A DNA stretch of 64,000 nt from the NCBI RefSeq assembly GCF_900142625.1, contig NZ_FRBN01000011.1:53682-117681 (forward strand), in the 5' to 3' direction. Below are positions 1 to 8,707 of the stretch, piece after piece. Numbering within the stretch: position 1 is the stretch's first letter; the number at the start of each line of letters is the position of its first letter. The position numbers were made by a program, and so were the translations under genes. The notes beneath the pieces are model-generated. The model was not told the origin of the DNA, did not search any database, and was given only the letters and a program-made list of their open reading frames with translations. The stretch is from Roseovarius marisflavi (GTDB taxonomy: Bacteria > Pseudomonadota > Alphaproteobacteria > Rhodobacterales > Rhodobacteraceae).

Positions 1-204
1 ATTCTCAAGCAAGGTGTCGCGAGCGCGGTTGATGCCGATTAAAAGCTGCATCTCGACCCGGCTGACCTTGGGCACCGCCTCAAGGCGATCGGGGCCTACA
101 TGCCACACAAAGGCATCGGCGCTTGCAAAATCGGGGGCCTGCATCGGCGCCGGGCTGATCCGTTCCAGCGCGGCGGCGATACGTTCCATCGGGTCGGTGG
201 TCAT
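1..204 (-). CDS. DUF815-family ATP-binding protein, N-terminal part (cut by window start)
   Basis: The first 68 residues of a gene read leftwards out of the window. The start ATG lies directly after the tatC stop codon with no gap, so it is probably the last gene of the tat operon. The visible part begins MTTDPMERIAAALERI and ends with RARDTLLEN, which resembles the segment just before the P-loop in DUF815 AAA-type ATPases (typically '...LLENTRRF...NNALLWG'). The P-loop itself is outside the window, so ATPase function is inferred from family likeness only. Members of this family are uncharacterised predicted ATPases often found next to tatC in Rhodobacterales. Confidence 0.6.
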   Translation of the reverse strand, partial: MTTDPMERIAAALERISPAPMQAPDFASADAFVWHVGPDRLEAVPKVSRVEMQLLIGINRARDTLLEN

Positions 205-1116
205 TCAGCTTTTACCCTTGTCGTCCTCATCCCCGGCCATCTCGTCGGCCAGCGGATCATCAAGGTCAAAATCCTCGTCCTCGTTGTCATCCACCCAGAG
301 GCCCTGAGCGCGCAACTCGGCTTCGCGCTTGCGCTCAACCCGCCCGACAAGCTGAATCGAAATCTCATAGAGCCCATAGACAACCACGAAGAGGATCACC
401 TGCGTCACCACATCCGGCGGGGTCACAAGTGCGGCAAGGATAAGGATCGCGACCACGGCGTATTTGCGCACGCTGCGCAGGCCAACCGCACTGACAAGTC
501 CGGCCTTGCCCATCAGGGTCAATAGCACCGGAAGCTGAAAGCACATGCCGAAAGCGACGATGAACTTGATCGTCAGGTTAAGATATTCCTGGGCAGACCC
601 CTGAAACACGACCGAAAGCGGTGCGGCTCCCTTGACGCCCTCGACCGCTTCGCCTTCGCCGCCAAACTGTTGGAAACCCAGGAAAAAATCATAGGCCAGC
701 GGCGTGACCACATAAAACGCGAAGGATGCCCCAAGGATGAACATGAAGGGCGAGGCCACCAGGAACGGCAAGAACGCGCCCTTCTCGGACTTGTAAAGAC
801 CGGGGGCCACGAAGCGCCACATCTGGTTCGCGATATAAGGAAAGGCGAGCATGAAGCCACCCAGAAGCGAGACTTTGATGGCAACAAAGAAGCCCTCTTG
901 CGGGCTGATGAAGATCAGGTCGCAGTCCTGGCCACGGTCGGCCAGCACCGAACAGAGCGGCTCGGTCAGAAAATTGAAGATTGGCGTCGCCATGGTAAAG
1001 CAGATCACCATGCCGATGATGAAGGCCACGACCGAGTGAATAAGCCGCGTGCGCAGTTCCGCCAGATGTTCAATCAGCGGCGCGCTGCTTTCTTCCATAT
1101 CGTTGCTGGCACTCAT
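205..1116 (-). CDS. tatC: Sec-independent protein translocase subunit TatC
   Basis: TatC is the polytopic inner-membrane receptor for twin-arginine signal peptides, working with TatB and TatA to export folded proteins. The 303-residue product has six predicted membrane segments (about 27-45, 80-100, 116-138, 183-205, 218-234 and 236-254). The signal-peptide-binding surface is visible as HLAELRTRL (Glu20) and the first periplasmic-side/loop motif LYKSEK (Glu111), matching the two functional glutamates of E. coli TatC. The protein is longer than E. coli TatC because of a strongly acidic cytoplasmic tail (about 275-303, rich in Asp/Glu). Its start overlaps the tatB stop by 4 bases (ATGA), implying translational coupling. 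Confidence 0.97.
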   Translation of the reverse strand: MSASNDMEESSAPLIEHLAELRTRLIHSVVAFIIGMVICFTMATPIFNFLTEPLCSVLADRGQDCDLIFISPQEGFFVAIKVSLLGGFMLAFPYIANQMWRFVAPGLYKSEKGAFLPFLVASPFMFILGASFAFYVVTPLAYDFFLGFQQFGGEGEAVEGVKGAAPLSVVFQGSAQEYLNLTIKFIVAFGMCFQLPVLLTLMGKAGLVSAVGLRSVRKYAVVAILILAALVTPPDVVTQVILFVVVYGLYEISIQLVGRVERKREAELRAQGLWVDDNEDEDFDLDDPLADEMAGDEDDKGKS

Positions 1117-1670
1117 GCCTTATCCCCGGCATTCTGTTTCGGGCTTGCCTTGGGTTTCGGCGCAGCCTTTGCTTTCGGCGCAGCCTTTGCTTTCGGCGCG
1201 GCTTTGGGCTTGGGCGCTGCGGCCTCTGCCTTTGCTTTCGGCGCGGCTTTGGGCTTGGGCGCTGCGGCCTCTGCCTTGGCAGTCTCGGCCTCGGCTTCGG
1301 CGGCCTTGCGGCTTGTGGCCATCTCGGCGGCCTTCTCGCGGATTTTCTCGGCCTGCGACTGACGCTCTTCACTCAACGGCGGTGTGACGCTCTCTTTAAG
1401 ATCGCGGGTCATGCTGTCCGTGGACTTCTTGACCTCATCCATCGCGCTTTTCATCGGATTGGCCGCTTTGCGCAGCGTTTCCTTGATGTCATCCACCCCC
1501 GACCCTTCGGCCGCATCGTTCATGGCGTGACTGAATTCACGGGCCATGCCCTTGGCCTTGCCGATGAACTTGCCCACCGCACGGAACATTCCGGGCAGAT
1601 CTTTGGGGCCCACGACGATCAACGCCACGATGCCGATCAGCAGCAGCTCGGTCCAGCCCAGGTCGAACAT
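1113..1670 (-). CDS. tatB: Sec-independent protein translocase subunit TatB
   Basis: TatB pairs with TatC in the signal-peptide receptor complex. The N-terminus (MFDLGWTELLLIGIVALIVVG) is the short membrane helix with the conserved Glu8 and the following glycine-proline hinge (GPKDLP), then an amphipathic helix (about 25-60). Residues about 125-180 form a low-complexity Ala/Pro/Lys tail made of KAEAAAPKPKAAPKA-type repeats. This tail varies in length in the family and is encoded by a perfect DNA tandem duplication, so length differences between strains are likely. The order tatA-tatB-tatC and the 4-base overlap with tatC support one operon. Confidence 0.95.
   Translation of the reverse strand: MFDLGWTELLLIGIVALIVVGPKDLPGMFRAVGKFIGKAKGMAREFSHAMNDAAEGSGVDDIKETLRKAANPMKSAMDEVKKSTDSMTRDLKESVTPPLSEERQSQAEKIREKAAEMATSRKAAEAEAETAKAEAAAPKPKAAPKAKAEAAAPKPKAAPKAKAAPKAKAAPKPKASPKQNAGDKA
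1186..1275 (-). repeat. Two perfect 45-bp tandem repeats inside tatB
   Basis: Positions 1186-1230 and 1231-1275 are identical copies of a 45-base unit, in frame, each encoding 15 residues (KAEAAAPKPKAAPKA). Shorter partial units flank them on the low-coordinate side. The exact identity, including third codon positions, points to a recent duplication by slippage or unequal recombination. Confidence 0.95.
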
Positions 1671-1677
1671 AGGAGGT

Positions 1678-1902
1678 TCAGACCTTGTCTTTTTCGTCGG
1701 TCGGCGTCACGTCGCGCGCCGTTTCGACCGATTCTTTGCTTTCGTCTTCAAGCTCTTTGGTGCCTTCAGAGACGCCTTTCTTGAAAGAGGTGATCCCCTT
1801 GCCAACTTCGCCCATCAGCGACGAAATCTTGCCGCGCCCGAAAAGCACAAGCACCACAACGGCGATCAAAAGAAGGCCGGGAAGGCCAATGTTGTTCAGC
1901 AT
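1678..1902 (-). CDS. tatA: Sec-independent protein translocase subunit TatA
   Basis: TatA oligomerises to form the Tat export pathway. The 74-residue product has the expected plan: a single N-terminal membrane helix ([20 protein letters not shown]), the FGRGKI hinge, and an amphipathic helix with a charged Glu/Lys/Asp tail. It lies 7 bases upstream of tatB and opens the tat operon. A short GC-rich inverted repeat (1921-1942) precedes it but lacks a T-run, so its role is unclear. Confidence 0.95.
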   Translation of the reverse strand: MLNNIGLPGLLLIAVVVLVLFGRGKISSLMGEVGKGITSFKKGVSEGTKELEDESKESVETARDVTPTDEKDKV

Positions 1903-2150
1903 GTCTATCTCTCCCTGTCACGGGGGCAAGATTTGCGCCCCCGGCAATATCACTGGTTTTATCTAGTCGTTCAAAGCGTCGGTTGGAAGCACCAAAGCGC
2001 CAAAACGCATGGAATTTTAAAATGACCGCTCAGGCAAAGCATAGCCATGCGCCACGTGCAACCGCCTGTTTCGCCAGAGGTCATAAGAATTCACCTTAAG
2101 CGCCGTGCGCTGCGACAGCTCACAACCCTCGCTCCTCCCCTCCTCTCGCC

Positions 2151-3278
2151 TTAGCCCTCGCCCTGCGCCTCGGCGCGCGATTTTCCGCTGACATTCATCG
2201 CAAGCGTCGCGGCCATGAACTGATCCAGATCGCCATCCAGCACGCCCTTGGTGTCAGAGGTTTCAACGTTGGTGCGCAGATCCTTGACCATCTGGTAGGG
2301 CTGCAACACGTAAGAGCGGATCTGGCTGCCCCAGCCGGCATCGCCCTTCGCGTCATGCGCGGCGTTGATGGCGGCGTTGCGACGATCAAGCTCCATCTGG
2401 TAGAGCCGCGATTTCAGCGCCTTCATGGCGATATCGCGGTTCTGGTGCTGGGATTTCTCTGAACTCGTCACCACGATGCCGGTGGGATGGTGGGTGATGC
2501 GCACCGCCGAGTCGGTGGTGTTCACGTGCTGACCGCCGGCGCCTGAACTGCGATAGGTATCAATCCGGATATCGGCGGGGTTCACCTCGATCTCGATATT
2601 GTCGTCAACCACCGGATAAACCCAGACCGAGCAGAACGAGGTATGCCGCTTGGCAGCCGAATCAAACGGTGAAATCCGCACCAGGCGATGCACGCCGGAT
2701 TCCGATTTCAGCCAGCCATAGGCGTTATGCCCGCTGATCTTGTAGGCGGCCGATTTTATACCGGCCTCGTCACCCGGACTTTCGGACTGAAGCTCGACCG
2801 TATAGCCGCGCTTTTCCGCCCACCGCACATACATCCGCGCCAGCATCGAGGCCCAGTCACACGACTCTGTGCCCCCGGCCCCGGCGTTGATTTCAAGGAA
2901 GGTGTCATTGGCATCCGCCTCGCCATCCAGCAGCGCCTCAAGCTCTTTGGCGGCGGCGCGCTTGGCCAGCACCTTGAGCGCCGATTCGGCCTCGCTGATG
3001 ACCTCGCTGTCATCTTCCATTTCACCAAGCTCGATCAATCCGGTGTTATCGGCCAGCTCCTGCTTGATCTCGTCATGGGTCGCCAGGGCATCGACAAGCG
3101 CCTGACGCTCGCGCATCAGCTTTTGCGCCTTTGCCGGATCATCCCAAAGCGTCGGGTCCTCGACCCGCGCGTTGAATTCCTCGAGCCGGTGCCGGACGGT
3201 TTCCCAGCCCATCCGCTGGCGCAACAGCTCCAGCGACTTTTCGATCTCGGCTACGATGTTCTGGGTTTCTGCGCGCAT
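2151..3278 (-). CDS. prfB: Peptide chain release factor 2 (RF2)
   Basis: RF2 recognises UGA and UAA stop codons and triggers peptide release. The 375-residue sequence carries the tripeptide anticodon SPF (203-205) and the catalytic GGQ motif (248-250, in SGAGGQHVN), and starts with the helical domain common to RF1/RF2. The reading frame is continuous: at the place where many bacteria have an in-frame UGA and programmed +1 frameshift (around residues 20-28, LRQRMGWET) there is no stop codon, so RF2 autoregulation by frameshifting is absent here. It is transcribed in the same direction as mrcA upstream and the tat genes downstream. Confidence 0.97.
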   Translation of the reverse strand: MRAETQNIVAEIEKSLELLRQRMGWETVRHRLEEFNARVEDPTLWDDPAKAQKLMRERQALVDALATHDEIKQELADNTGLIELGEMEDDSEVISEAESALKVLAKRAAAKELEALLDGEADANDTFLEINAGAGGTESCDWASMLARMYVRWAEKRGYTVELQSESPGDEAGIKSAAYKISGHNAYGWLKSESGVHRLVRISPFDSAAKRHTSFCSVWVYPVVDDNIEIEVNPADIRIDTYRSSGAGGQHVNTTDSAVRITHHPTGIVVTSSEKSQHQNRDIAMKALKSRLYQMELDRRNAAINAAHDAKGDAGWGSQIRSYVLQPYQMVKDLRTNVETSDTKGVLDGDLDQFMAATLAMNVSGKSRAEAQGEG

Positions 3279-3375
3279 TTGGGCTTCCTTGGCTGCTCAG
3301 GTGCGGGTGATAGCGCAGCGCGCCGGGCCGGGCAAGATCAGCCGCCCCTTTGCGCGCAGCAATCGCGCGATCGCG

Positions 3376-5928
3376 TCAATAAAGTCCGCCCGAACTCATC
3401 GAGCCAAAGCTGGCCTTGTCGCCGACCTTGGCCTTTTCCCCGGTCGAGGTGATCACCTCCTGCACGGATTCACGCGTGCCAGAGGTGAACAGCTCAAGGT
3501 CATTGCCCATGGCAAAACCGCCGTCGAACATGAGGCCAAAGACCGGCTCTTCGCCATCGCGGAAATATTCCGCGACCACATAATCGCCCAAGGCATCATC
3601 CGACAGGCGCGCGCCGGTAAAGCGGTCGATCTTGAGGAAATGCCCCCCCGGCGGCACCTGAAATGGCCCGCCGCCATATTTTTTGACCGCTTCGGTCATG
3701 AATTCCTGAAACACCGGTCCACAGAGCGACGACCCATAGGCCGACCGCCCAAGGCCGCGCGGCTGATCGTGACCGATATAACAGCCCGCTGCGATATTGC
3801 TGGTAAAGCCCACGAACCACACGTCGCGCGCGTCATTGGTGGTTCCGGTCTTGCCCGCCACCGGCACCGGCAGATTGATCGCCCCAGAGGCGGTACCGCG
3901 ATCCACCACGCCTTTCATCATCGAGGTCAGCTGATAGGCGGTGATCGCATCCATCACCCGCTCGCGATCCGACACGATGCGCGGCCCGCGATTATCGGGT
4001 AGCGTCGGATCATTGCAATCGACACAGTCACGCTCATCATGGCGATAGATCGTCTTGCCATAGCGGTCCTGAACCCGGTCAACCAGGGTCGGGCGCACCC
4101 GTTCGCCGCCATTGGCAAACATCGCATAGGCCGCCACCATATTGTAAAGCGTGGTCTCTTCCGAGCCCAGAGAGTTGGCCAGAAACTGGCCCATATTCTC
4201 GTAGACGCCAAAGCGTTCGGCATAATCCGCAACCACATCCATGCCGACCTCTTGCGCAAGGCGGATGGTCATCAGGTTTCGTGATTGCTCAATTCCGGTG
4301 CGCATCGGGGTAGGGCCGTAAAACTTGTTCGAGGAATTGCGCGGCCGCCACAGGCCCTGAGGCGTGTCAATCTCGATCGGGGCGTCGATCACGATGGTGG
4401 CGGGTGTGTAACCGCTGTCCAGAGCGGCGGCATAGACGAAGGGCTTGAAGCTTGATCCCGGCTGGCGCATCGCCTGCGTGGCGCGGTTGAACACCGAGGC
4501 CTGATAGGAAAACCCGCCCTGCATCGCCAGCACGCGACCGGTGTTCACATCCATCGCCATAAAGCCGCCCTGCACCTCGGCCACCTGGCGCAGCGTCCAG
4601 CGGACAAACGCGCCGCTGTCGCCGTCGACCATCCGGCGCACATGCACCACATCGCCGCGCTTGAAGGTCTTTTTGAAATCCCCCGGCAGCCAGGCAATAT
4701 CCTTGCGCGGCACAACCTGAGGTTCGGCCTCGGTCTCGGGCACGCCCTCGATCCCGATCCGCATTTCCTGGTCACTGGTCTCAAGCACAACCGCCGGATA
4801 CCATTGTCCGTCCTGATCAATGTCGCGCGCCACGGCGAGTGCACCAAGCGCCTCGCGCCAGCTCTCCTCGCTCGCAAGCGCCTCTTCCGGCAGGCTAAGA
4901 CCGGTGCCGCGCCACTTCCCCTGACTGCGATCATAGCTTTCAAGCTGGCGCCGGAGCGCCTGCGCCGCGCGCACCTGCATCTCGGGGTCGATGGTGGCCC
5001 GCACACTCAGACCGCCGGTGAAAAACTCGCCTTCGCCAAAATCCTGGCTCAGCTGACGGCGGATTTCATCGGTAAAGTAATCGCGCGGCGGAAGGTCGCC
5101 CGAAAACGGCTCAAAATCGCCGTTCTGCACGCTGCGCAGCGGGGCGGCCACCTCGGTCTTGTAAGCCGCATCCGAGATATAGCCGTTCTCGGCCATCTCG
5201 CGCAGAACAAAATTGCGCCGCTGCACCAGGCGCTCTTTCTCGCGCACCGGATGGAAATCGCTCGGCGCCTTGGGCATCGCGGCAATCGTCGCCGCCTCAT
5301 GGGGGGCCAATTGACCAAGGGTTTTGTTGAAATAGGTCTGCGCTGCCGCTGCGACGCCATAGCTGTTCTGACCAAGGTAAATCTCGTTGAGATAAAGCTC
5401 CAGGATCTTCTCCTTGCTCAGCGTTTCCTCGATCCGGGTGGCAAGGATGATCTCCTTGATCTTGCGCGCAAGTTGGCGGTCGCCCGACAAAAGGAAGTTC
5501 TTCATCACCTGCTGGGTGATGGTCGATGCCCCGCGCACAGTGCGCCCGCGCGTGCGCACCGCCTCAACCAACGCCGCCGCAATCCCGCGCGCGTCATAGC
5601 CGCCGTGGGTGTAGAAATTCTTGTCTTCAGCGCTGATGAAGGCCTGTTTGACAAGGTCGGGGATATCCTCGGCCGGGGTGAACAGGCGGCGCTCGCGGGC
5701 GAACTCGTCAATGATGCGCCCCTCGCCCGAATAAATCCGGCTGATCGTCGGCGGGGTGTAATTGGCAAGCGATTCATGGCTCGGCAAATCCTTGCCGTAG
5801 ATGTGGAAAATCGCGCCGATGCTGAGCGCTATGACCATGATGGCAAGCGTCAGAAGGCTGAAAACCGTCCCGAAAAGGCTTAGAATCGCACGCAGCACCG
5901 TGGCCCCCGTATATTGGTTGCGCCCCAT
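3376..5928 (-). CDS. mrcA: Penicillin-binding protein 1A (bifunctional glycosyltransferase/transpeptidase)
   Basis: This inner-membrane enzyme polymerises and cross-links peptidoglycan. I place the start at MGRNQYTG (position 5928), 69 residues inside the longer open frame, because the membrane anchor (about 12-42) follows directly and the upstream extension is Arg/Cys/Gly-rich without family likeness. The glycosyltransferase-51 domain shows ISAEDKNFYTHGG with catalytic Glu101 and the LYLNEIYLGQNSYG motif. The transpeptidase domain has the SxxK box (GSSFKPF), SxN (EQSRN) and KTG (AGKTGTTND). An extra domain of about 100 residues between them (PEAEPQVV/VHVRRMVDG region) matches the OB-like insert of 1A enzymes. 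850 residues is normal for the class. The amidase gene lies just upstream, a logical cell-wall partner. Confidence 0.95.
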   Translation of the reverse strand: MGRNQYTGATVLRAILSLFGTVFSLLTLAIMVIALSIGAIFHIYGKDLPSHESLANYTPPTISRIYSGEGRIIDEFARERRLFTPAEDIPDLVKQAFISAEDKNFYTHGGYDARGIAAALVEAVRTRGRTVRGASTITQQVMKNFLLSGDRQLARKIKEIILATRIEETLSKEKILELYLNEIYLGQNSYGVAAAAQTYFNKTLGQLAPHEAATIAAMPKAPSDFHPVREKERLVQRRNFVLREMAENGYISDAAYKTEVAAPLRSVQNGDFEPFSGDLPPRDYFTDEIRRQLSQDFGEGEFFTGGLSVRATIDPEMQVRAAQALRRQLESYDRSQGKWRGTGLSLPEEALASEESWREALGALAVARDIDQDGQWYPAVVLETSDQEMRIGIEGVPETEAEPQVVPRKDIAWLPGDFKKTFKRGDVVHVRRMVDGDSGAFVRWTLRQVAEVQGGFMAMDVNTGRVLAMQGGFSYQASVFNRATQAMRQPGSSFKPFVYAAALDSGYTPATIVIDAPIEIDTPQGLWRPRNSSNKFYGPTPMRTGIEQSRNLMTIRLAQEVGMDVVADYAERFGVYENMGQFLANSLGSEETTLYNMVAAYAMFANGGERVRPTLVDRVQDRYGKTIYRHDERDCVDCNDPTLPDNRGPRIVSDRERVMDAITAYQLTSMMKGVVDRGTASGAINLPVPVAGKTGTTNDARDVWFVGFTSNIAAGCYIGHDQPRGLGRSAYGSSLCGPVFQEFMTEAVKKYGGGPFQVPPGGHFLKIDRFTGARLSDDALGDYVVAEYFRDGEEPVFGLMFDGGFAMGNDLELFTSGTRESVQEVITSTGEKAKVGDKASFGSMSSGGLY

Positions 5929-5995
5929 ATAGGCACCCTGCGCGCGCGGGTCAAAAGGGAATACCCCTGCCCTTGCGCCAATTTTCGCTTGGGCC

Positions 5996-7222
5996 TCACT
6001 GCCGCACCAGTCCGGCGCGCGCCCCGTCTTCGCGCCGCCAGACCAGCATCGCATCGCGCAGCGCCCCCGCCATCCGCGCCCGCCAGGCCGGATCGCGCAG
6101 GTTCTCAAGGTCGCGCGCACTGGACAAGAACCCAAGCTCGAGCAGAACCGAGGGAATATCCGGCGCTTTCAGCACCGAGAACCCCGCGTGTCGCTGCGGG
6201 CGCGACAAAAGCGGCAGGTCCTGCGCCTTCAGCGTGGCCAGCACCGCCTTGGCAAGACGCTCGGCGCGCGGCTGGGTTTCCTGCCGCGCAAGGTCAATCA
6301 GGATATCGGCCACCACGTCATCCTTGCCGCTCAGATCGACACCGGCAAGGATATCGGCGCGGTTGTGACGCTCGGCCAAAGCAGCGCTCGCCTCGTCCGA
6401 TGCGCTGTCCGAGAGCGTATAAACCGACGCCCCGCGCGCCCGTGCGCCTGACAGGGCATCGGCGTGCAGCGACAAGAACACATCCGCCCGACCCTGATGG
6501 GCAAGCGCGACGCGCCGCTCAAGCGGCACGAATTCATCCGCATCACGCGTCAGAACCACGTCAAACCGCCCATCCCGCAAAAGCACCTCTTTCAGTTCCA
6601 GCGCGAATTGAAGCATCAGATCCTTTTCGGTGACCTCGCCCACCTGCGCGCCGGGATCAATCCCGCCGTGCCCCGGATCAAGCACCACGAACAAAGGTCC
6701 CTCGCCGGGCACGCGCCGCTCTGGTGCCACAAGCGCGCCCTCGGGGTTCGGCAAATCCCAGCCCGGCAAATCCGGCGTGCCTGCTTTTGCGGCAAAGGCC
6801 CCGGCGTCGGCGGCCCCAAGAACCACACGCAAATCGCCCGCGCCAGTCACCCGGTCCACCACAAGCCCTGCGGATTCAAGAACATGCGGCCCCGCAAGAT
6901 CGACCACCATGCGTGACCAGCCCGGCCTGATCTGACCAAGCCGCACGGCGGTGGCGCGCTCGGCATCGCCAAACTCCGCGCCGCTCAGCCCCTGCCAGTC
7001 GATTTCACGAAAATCCATCACAAGCCGCGCCGGTTCATCCAGCGTGAACACCCGGTAGGGCACGCCCTGACTCAGCGCCAGGCGCAATTCCATACCCCTG
7101 CGCGTATCGGCAAGCCTGCTCGCCTCGGCATCAATCCGCGCCAGAGCGCTAAACCCCTGCTCCTGCGCGCGCAAGCCCGGCGCGATGCAGAGCATCGCCA
7201 CAATCATAAGCCATTTCATCAT
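5996..7222 (-). CDS. N-acetylmuramoyl-L-alanine amidase (AmiC-like, AMIN + Amidase_3)
   Basis: Predicted periplasmic zinc amidase that removes stem peptides from murein, typically during cell separation. After a signal peptide (MMKWLMIVAMLCIAPGLRA) there is an AMIN-like beta domain (about 40-150) and an Amidase_3 catalytic domain (about 185-395). Zinc and catalytic residues are visible in DPGHGGIDPGA, the SLHAD motif and VLLELGFLS. The open frame begins at a GTG (7234), but the ATG at 7222 has a better-spaced GGTGAG ribosome site, so I use it. About 70 bases separate it from mrcA downstream, in the same direction. It could equally be called AmiC or AmiA; the sequence does not decide which. 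Confidence 0.92.
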   Translation of the reverse strand: MMKWLMIVAMLCIAPGLRAQEQGFSALARIDAEASRLADTRRGMELRLALSQGVPYRVFTLDEPARLVMDFREIDWQGLSGAEFGDAERATAVRLGQIRPGWSRMVVDLAGPHVLESAGLVVDRVTGAGDLRVVLGAADAGAFAAKAGTPDLPGWDLPNPEGALVAPERRVPGEGPLFVVLDPGHGGIDPGAQVGEVTEKDLMLQFALELKEVLLRDGRFDVVLTRDADEFVPLERRVALAHQGRADVFLSLHADALSGARARGASVYTLSDSASDEASAALAERHNRADILAGVDLSGKDDVVADILIDLARQETQPRAERLAKAVLATLKAQDLPLLSRPQRHAGFSVLKAPDIPSVLLELGFLSSARDLENLRDPAWRARMAGALRDAMLVWRREDGARAGLVRQ

Positions 7223-7354
7223 TGTTCTGCTCACCCGCCGGTCCCCGGTCTTTTATTGGCGGAGATCATACCAGAGCCGGGGCCGCAAAACAGCCCCGCT
7301 CTTTCATCTTTCCTCAAATACTCACCTGCGCCGTCCCTGCCCCGCGCGCACCGC

Positions 7355-8698
7355 TCAGGGACAGAATATATCGTTGAACAGCGCAAACAGCATCAGCGAC
7401 AGCACAAGCGTCAGACCGACGGTCATCATGATCCGAAGCGCCTTGTCACTGGGCGGACGCCCCGTGACCGCCTCATAGGCGTAAAACACCAGATGCCCAC
7501 CGTCGAGCACCGGCACCGGGAACAGGTTCAAAAGCCCCACCGCCGTTGAAAGAACCGCGATGAACCAGATAAAGCTCTCTGGTCCCTGGCTTGCCATCGC
7601 CCCAGAGACCTGCGCAATCCCGATCGGGCCGGACATGTTACAACTGCTGATCGCGCCGGTGACCATGTGATAGAGCCCCGAGACCGAAGAGCGGATGATC
7701 TCGCCGGTCTGCACCACCGCATTGCCCACGGCCTCGACCGGGCCAAGGGTTTCGGTGGCCGGCTCAAAGGCCAGACCGCCGGCGATGCCGATCCGCCATT
7801 CGGTCTTGAAGCCGCCATCGGCTTGCGGTTCGTCCACCCGGCGCGGGGTGATCGCCACGTCAAACGCCGCGCCGTCCGGGCGCCAGAGTTGCAGATCAAG
7901 CTCCGCCCCGTTCGAGCTTTCGACAACCTCTTTCAACTCGCCAAAGGCTGCGACGGGCACGCCGTTTATCGCGGTGATCACATCGCCCGGCAGCATCGCC
8001 GAGGCATAGGCCGAGGATTGCGGCGCCAGCCCGCTGATCAGCGGCGGCATCAGGTGCGGGCCCTGCGCGGTGATGCGCCGACCGTCACGCTCGACCTCAT
8101 AATCAAGCAGCGCGCGCGTCGGCAGCGCGTCGAGCAGATCGTCAAAGCCCTCGCCGAACTCGGGCATTTCGATGCCTTCGATCGCCAGGATCCGATCGCC
8201 CGGCTCAAGCGTCACCCCGACCACCGGAAGCGGCTTGAGCGCGCCCACGGCGAAGGGCTCGGCGGTTTTGCCCTGGGTCATCATGATCGCCGCGAAGACG
8301 ATGATCGACAGGATGAAATTGAAGATCGGCCCCGCCGCCACGGTCGCCGTGCGCGCCCAGAGCGGTGCGCCGTGCATGGTCTGACGCAGGCGTTCGGGGG
8401 GCACGTTGGCCATCGCCTCGGCGTCCTTGCCGCTGGCGGCATCGGCGTCGCCAAGGAATTTCACAAAGCCGCCAAACGGCAGCGCCGCCAACTGCCAGCG
8501 GGTGCCGTGCTTGTCCATCCGCGAGAAAAGCACCGGGCCAAACCCCAGCGAGAACACCTCGGCCTTGATCCCGGACCATCGCCCGACGATGTAATGGCCA
8601 TATTCATGCACCGCCACGATCACCGAAAGACAGACGACAAAGGCCAGCAAGGTCATGAAAATATTGCCGAACTGCGGCAGGAGGGTCAGAATATCCAC
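7355..8698 (-). CDS. rseP: Site-2 intramembrane zinc metalloprotease RseP
   Basis: RseP cleaves membrane-anchored anti-sigma factors and remnant signal peptides within the membrane. The active-site HExxH is HEYGH (31-35) in the first membrane helix, and the third metal ligand lies in the VPVLDGGH motif near the C-terminus. Two PDZ domains separate these (GDRILAIEG and GDVITAINGVPV marks). 447 residues is the usual length. The gene follows dxr with 9 bases between them, the common rseP-dxr-cdsA-uppS order of proteobacteria reading from right to left. Confidence 0.96.
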   Translation of the reverse strand: MDILTLLPQFGNIFMTLLAFVVCLSVIVAVHEYGHYIVGRWSGIKAEVFSLGFGPVLFSRMDKHGTRWQLAALPFGGFVKFLGDADAASGKDAEAMANVPPERLRQTMHGAPLWARTATVAAGPIFNFILSIIVFAAIMMTQGKTAEPFAVGALKPLPVVGVTLEPGDRILAIEGIEMPEFGEGFDDLLDALPTRALLDYEVERDGRRITAQGPHLMPPLISGLAPQSSAYASAMLPGDVITAINGVPVAAFGELKEVVESSNGAELDLQLWRPDGAAFDVAITPRRVDEPQADGGFKTEWRIGIAGGLAFEPATETLGPVEAVGNAVVQTGEIIRSSVSGLYHMVTGAISSCNMSGPIGIAQVSGAMASQGPESFIWFIAVLSTAVGLLNLFPVPVLDGGHLVFYAYEAVTGRPPSDKALRIMMTVGLTLVLSLMLFALFNDIFCP

Positions 8699-8707
8699 GC
8701 GTAATCC

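Noticed and set aside
1921..1942. GC-rich hairpin between prfB and tatA
   Set aside because: No T-run on either strand, so terminator function is not supported.
5929..6135. 69-residue extension upstream of mrcA
   Set aside because: Without homology; the membrane anchor follows the Met at 5928, and the extension overlaps the amidase gene.
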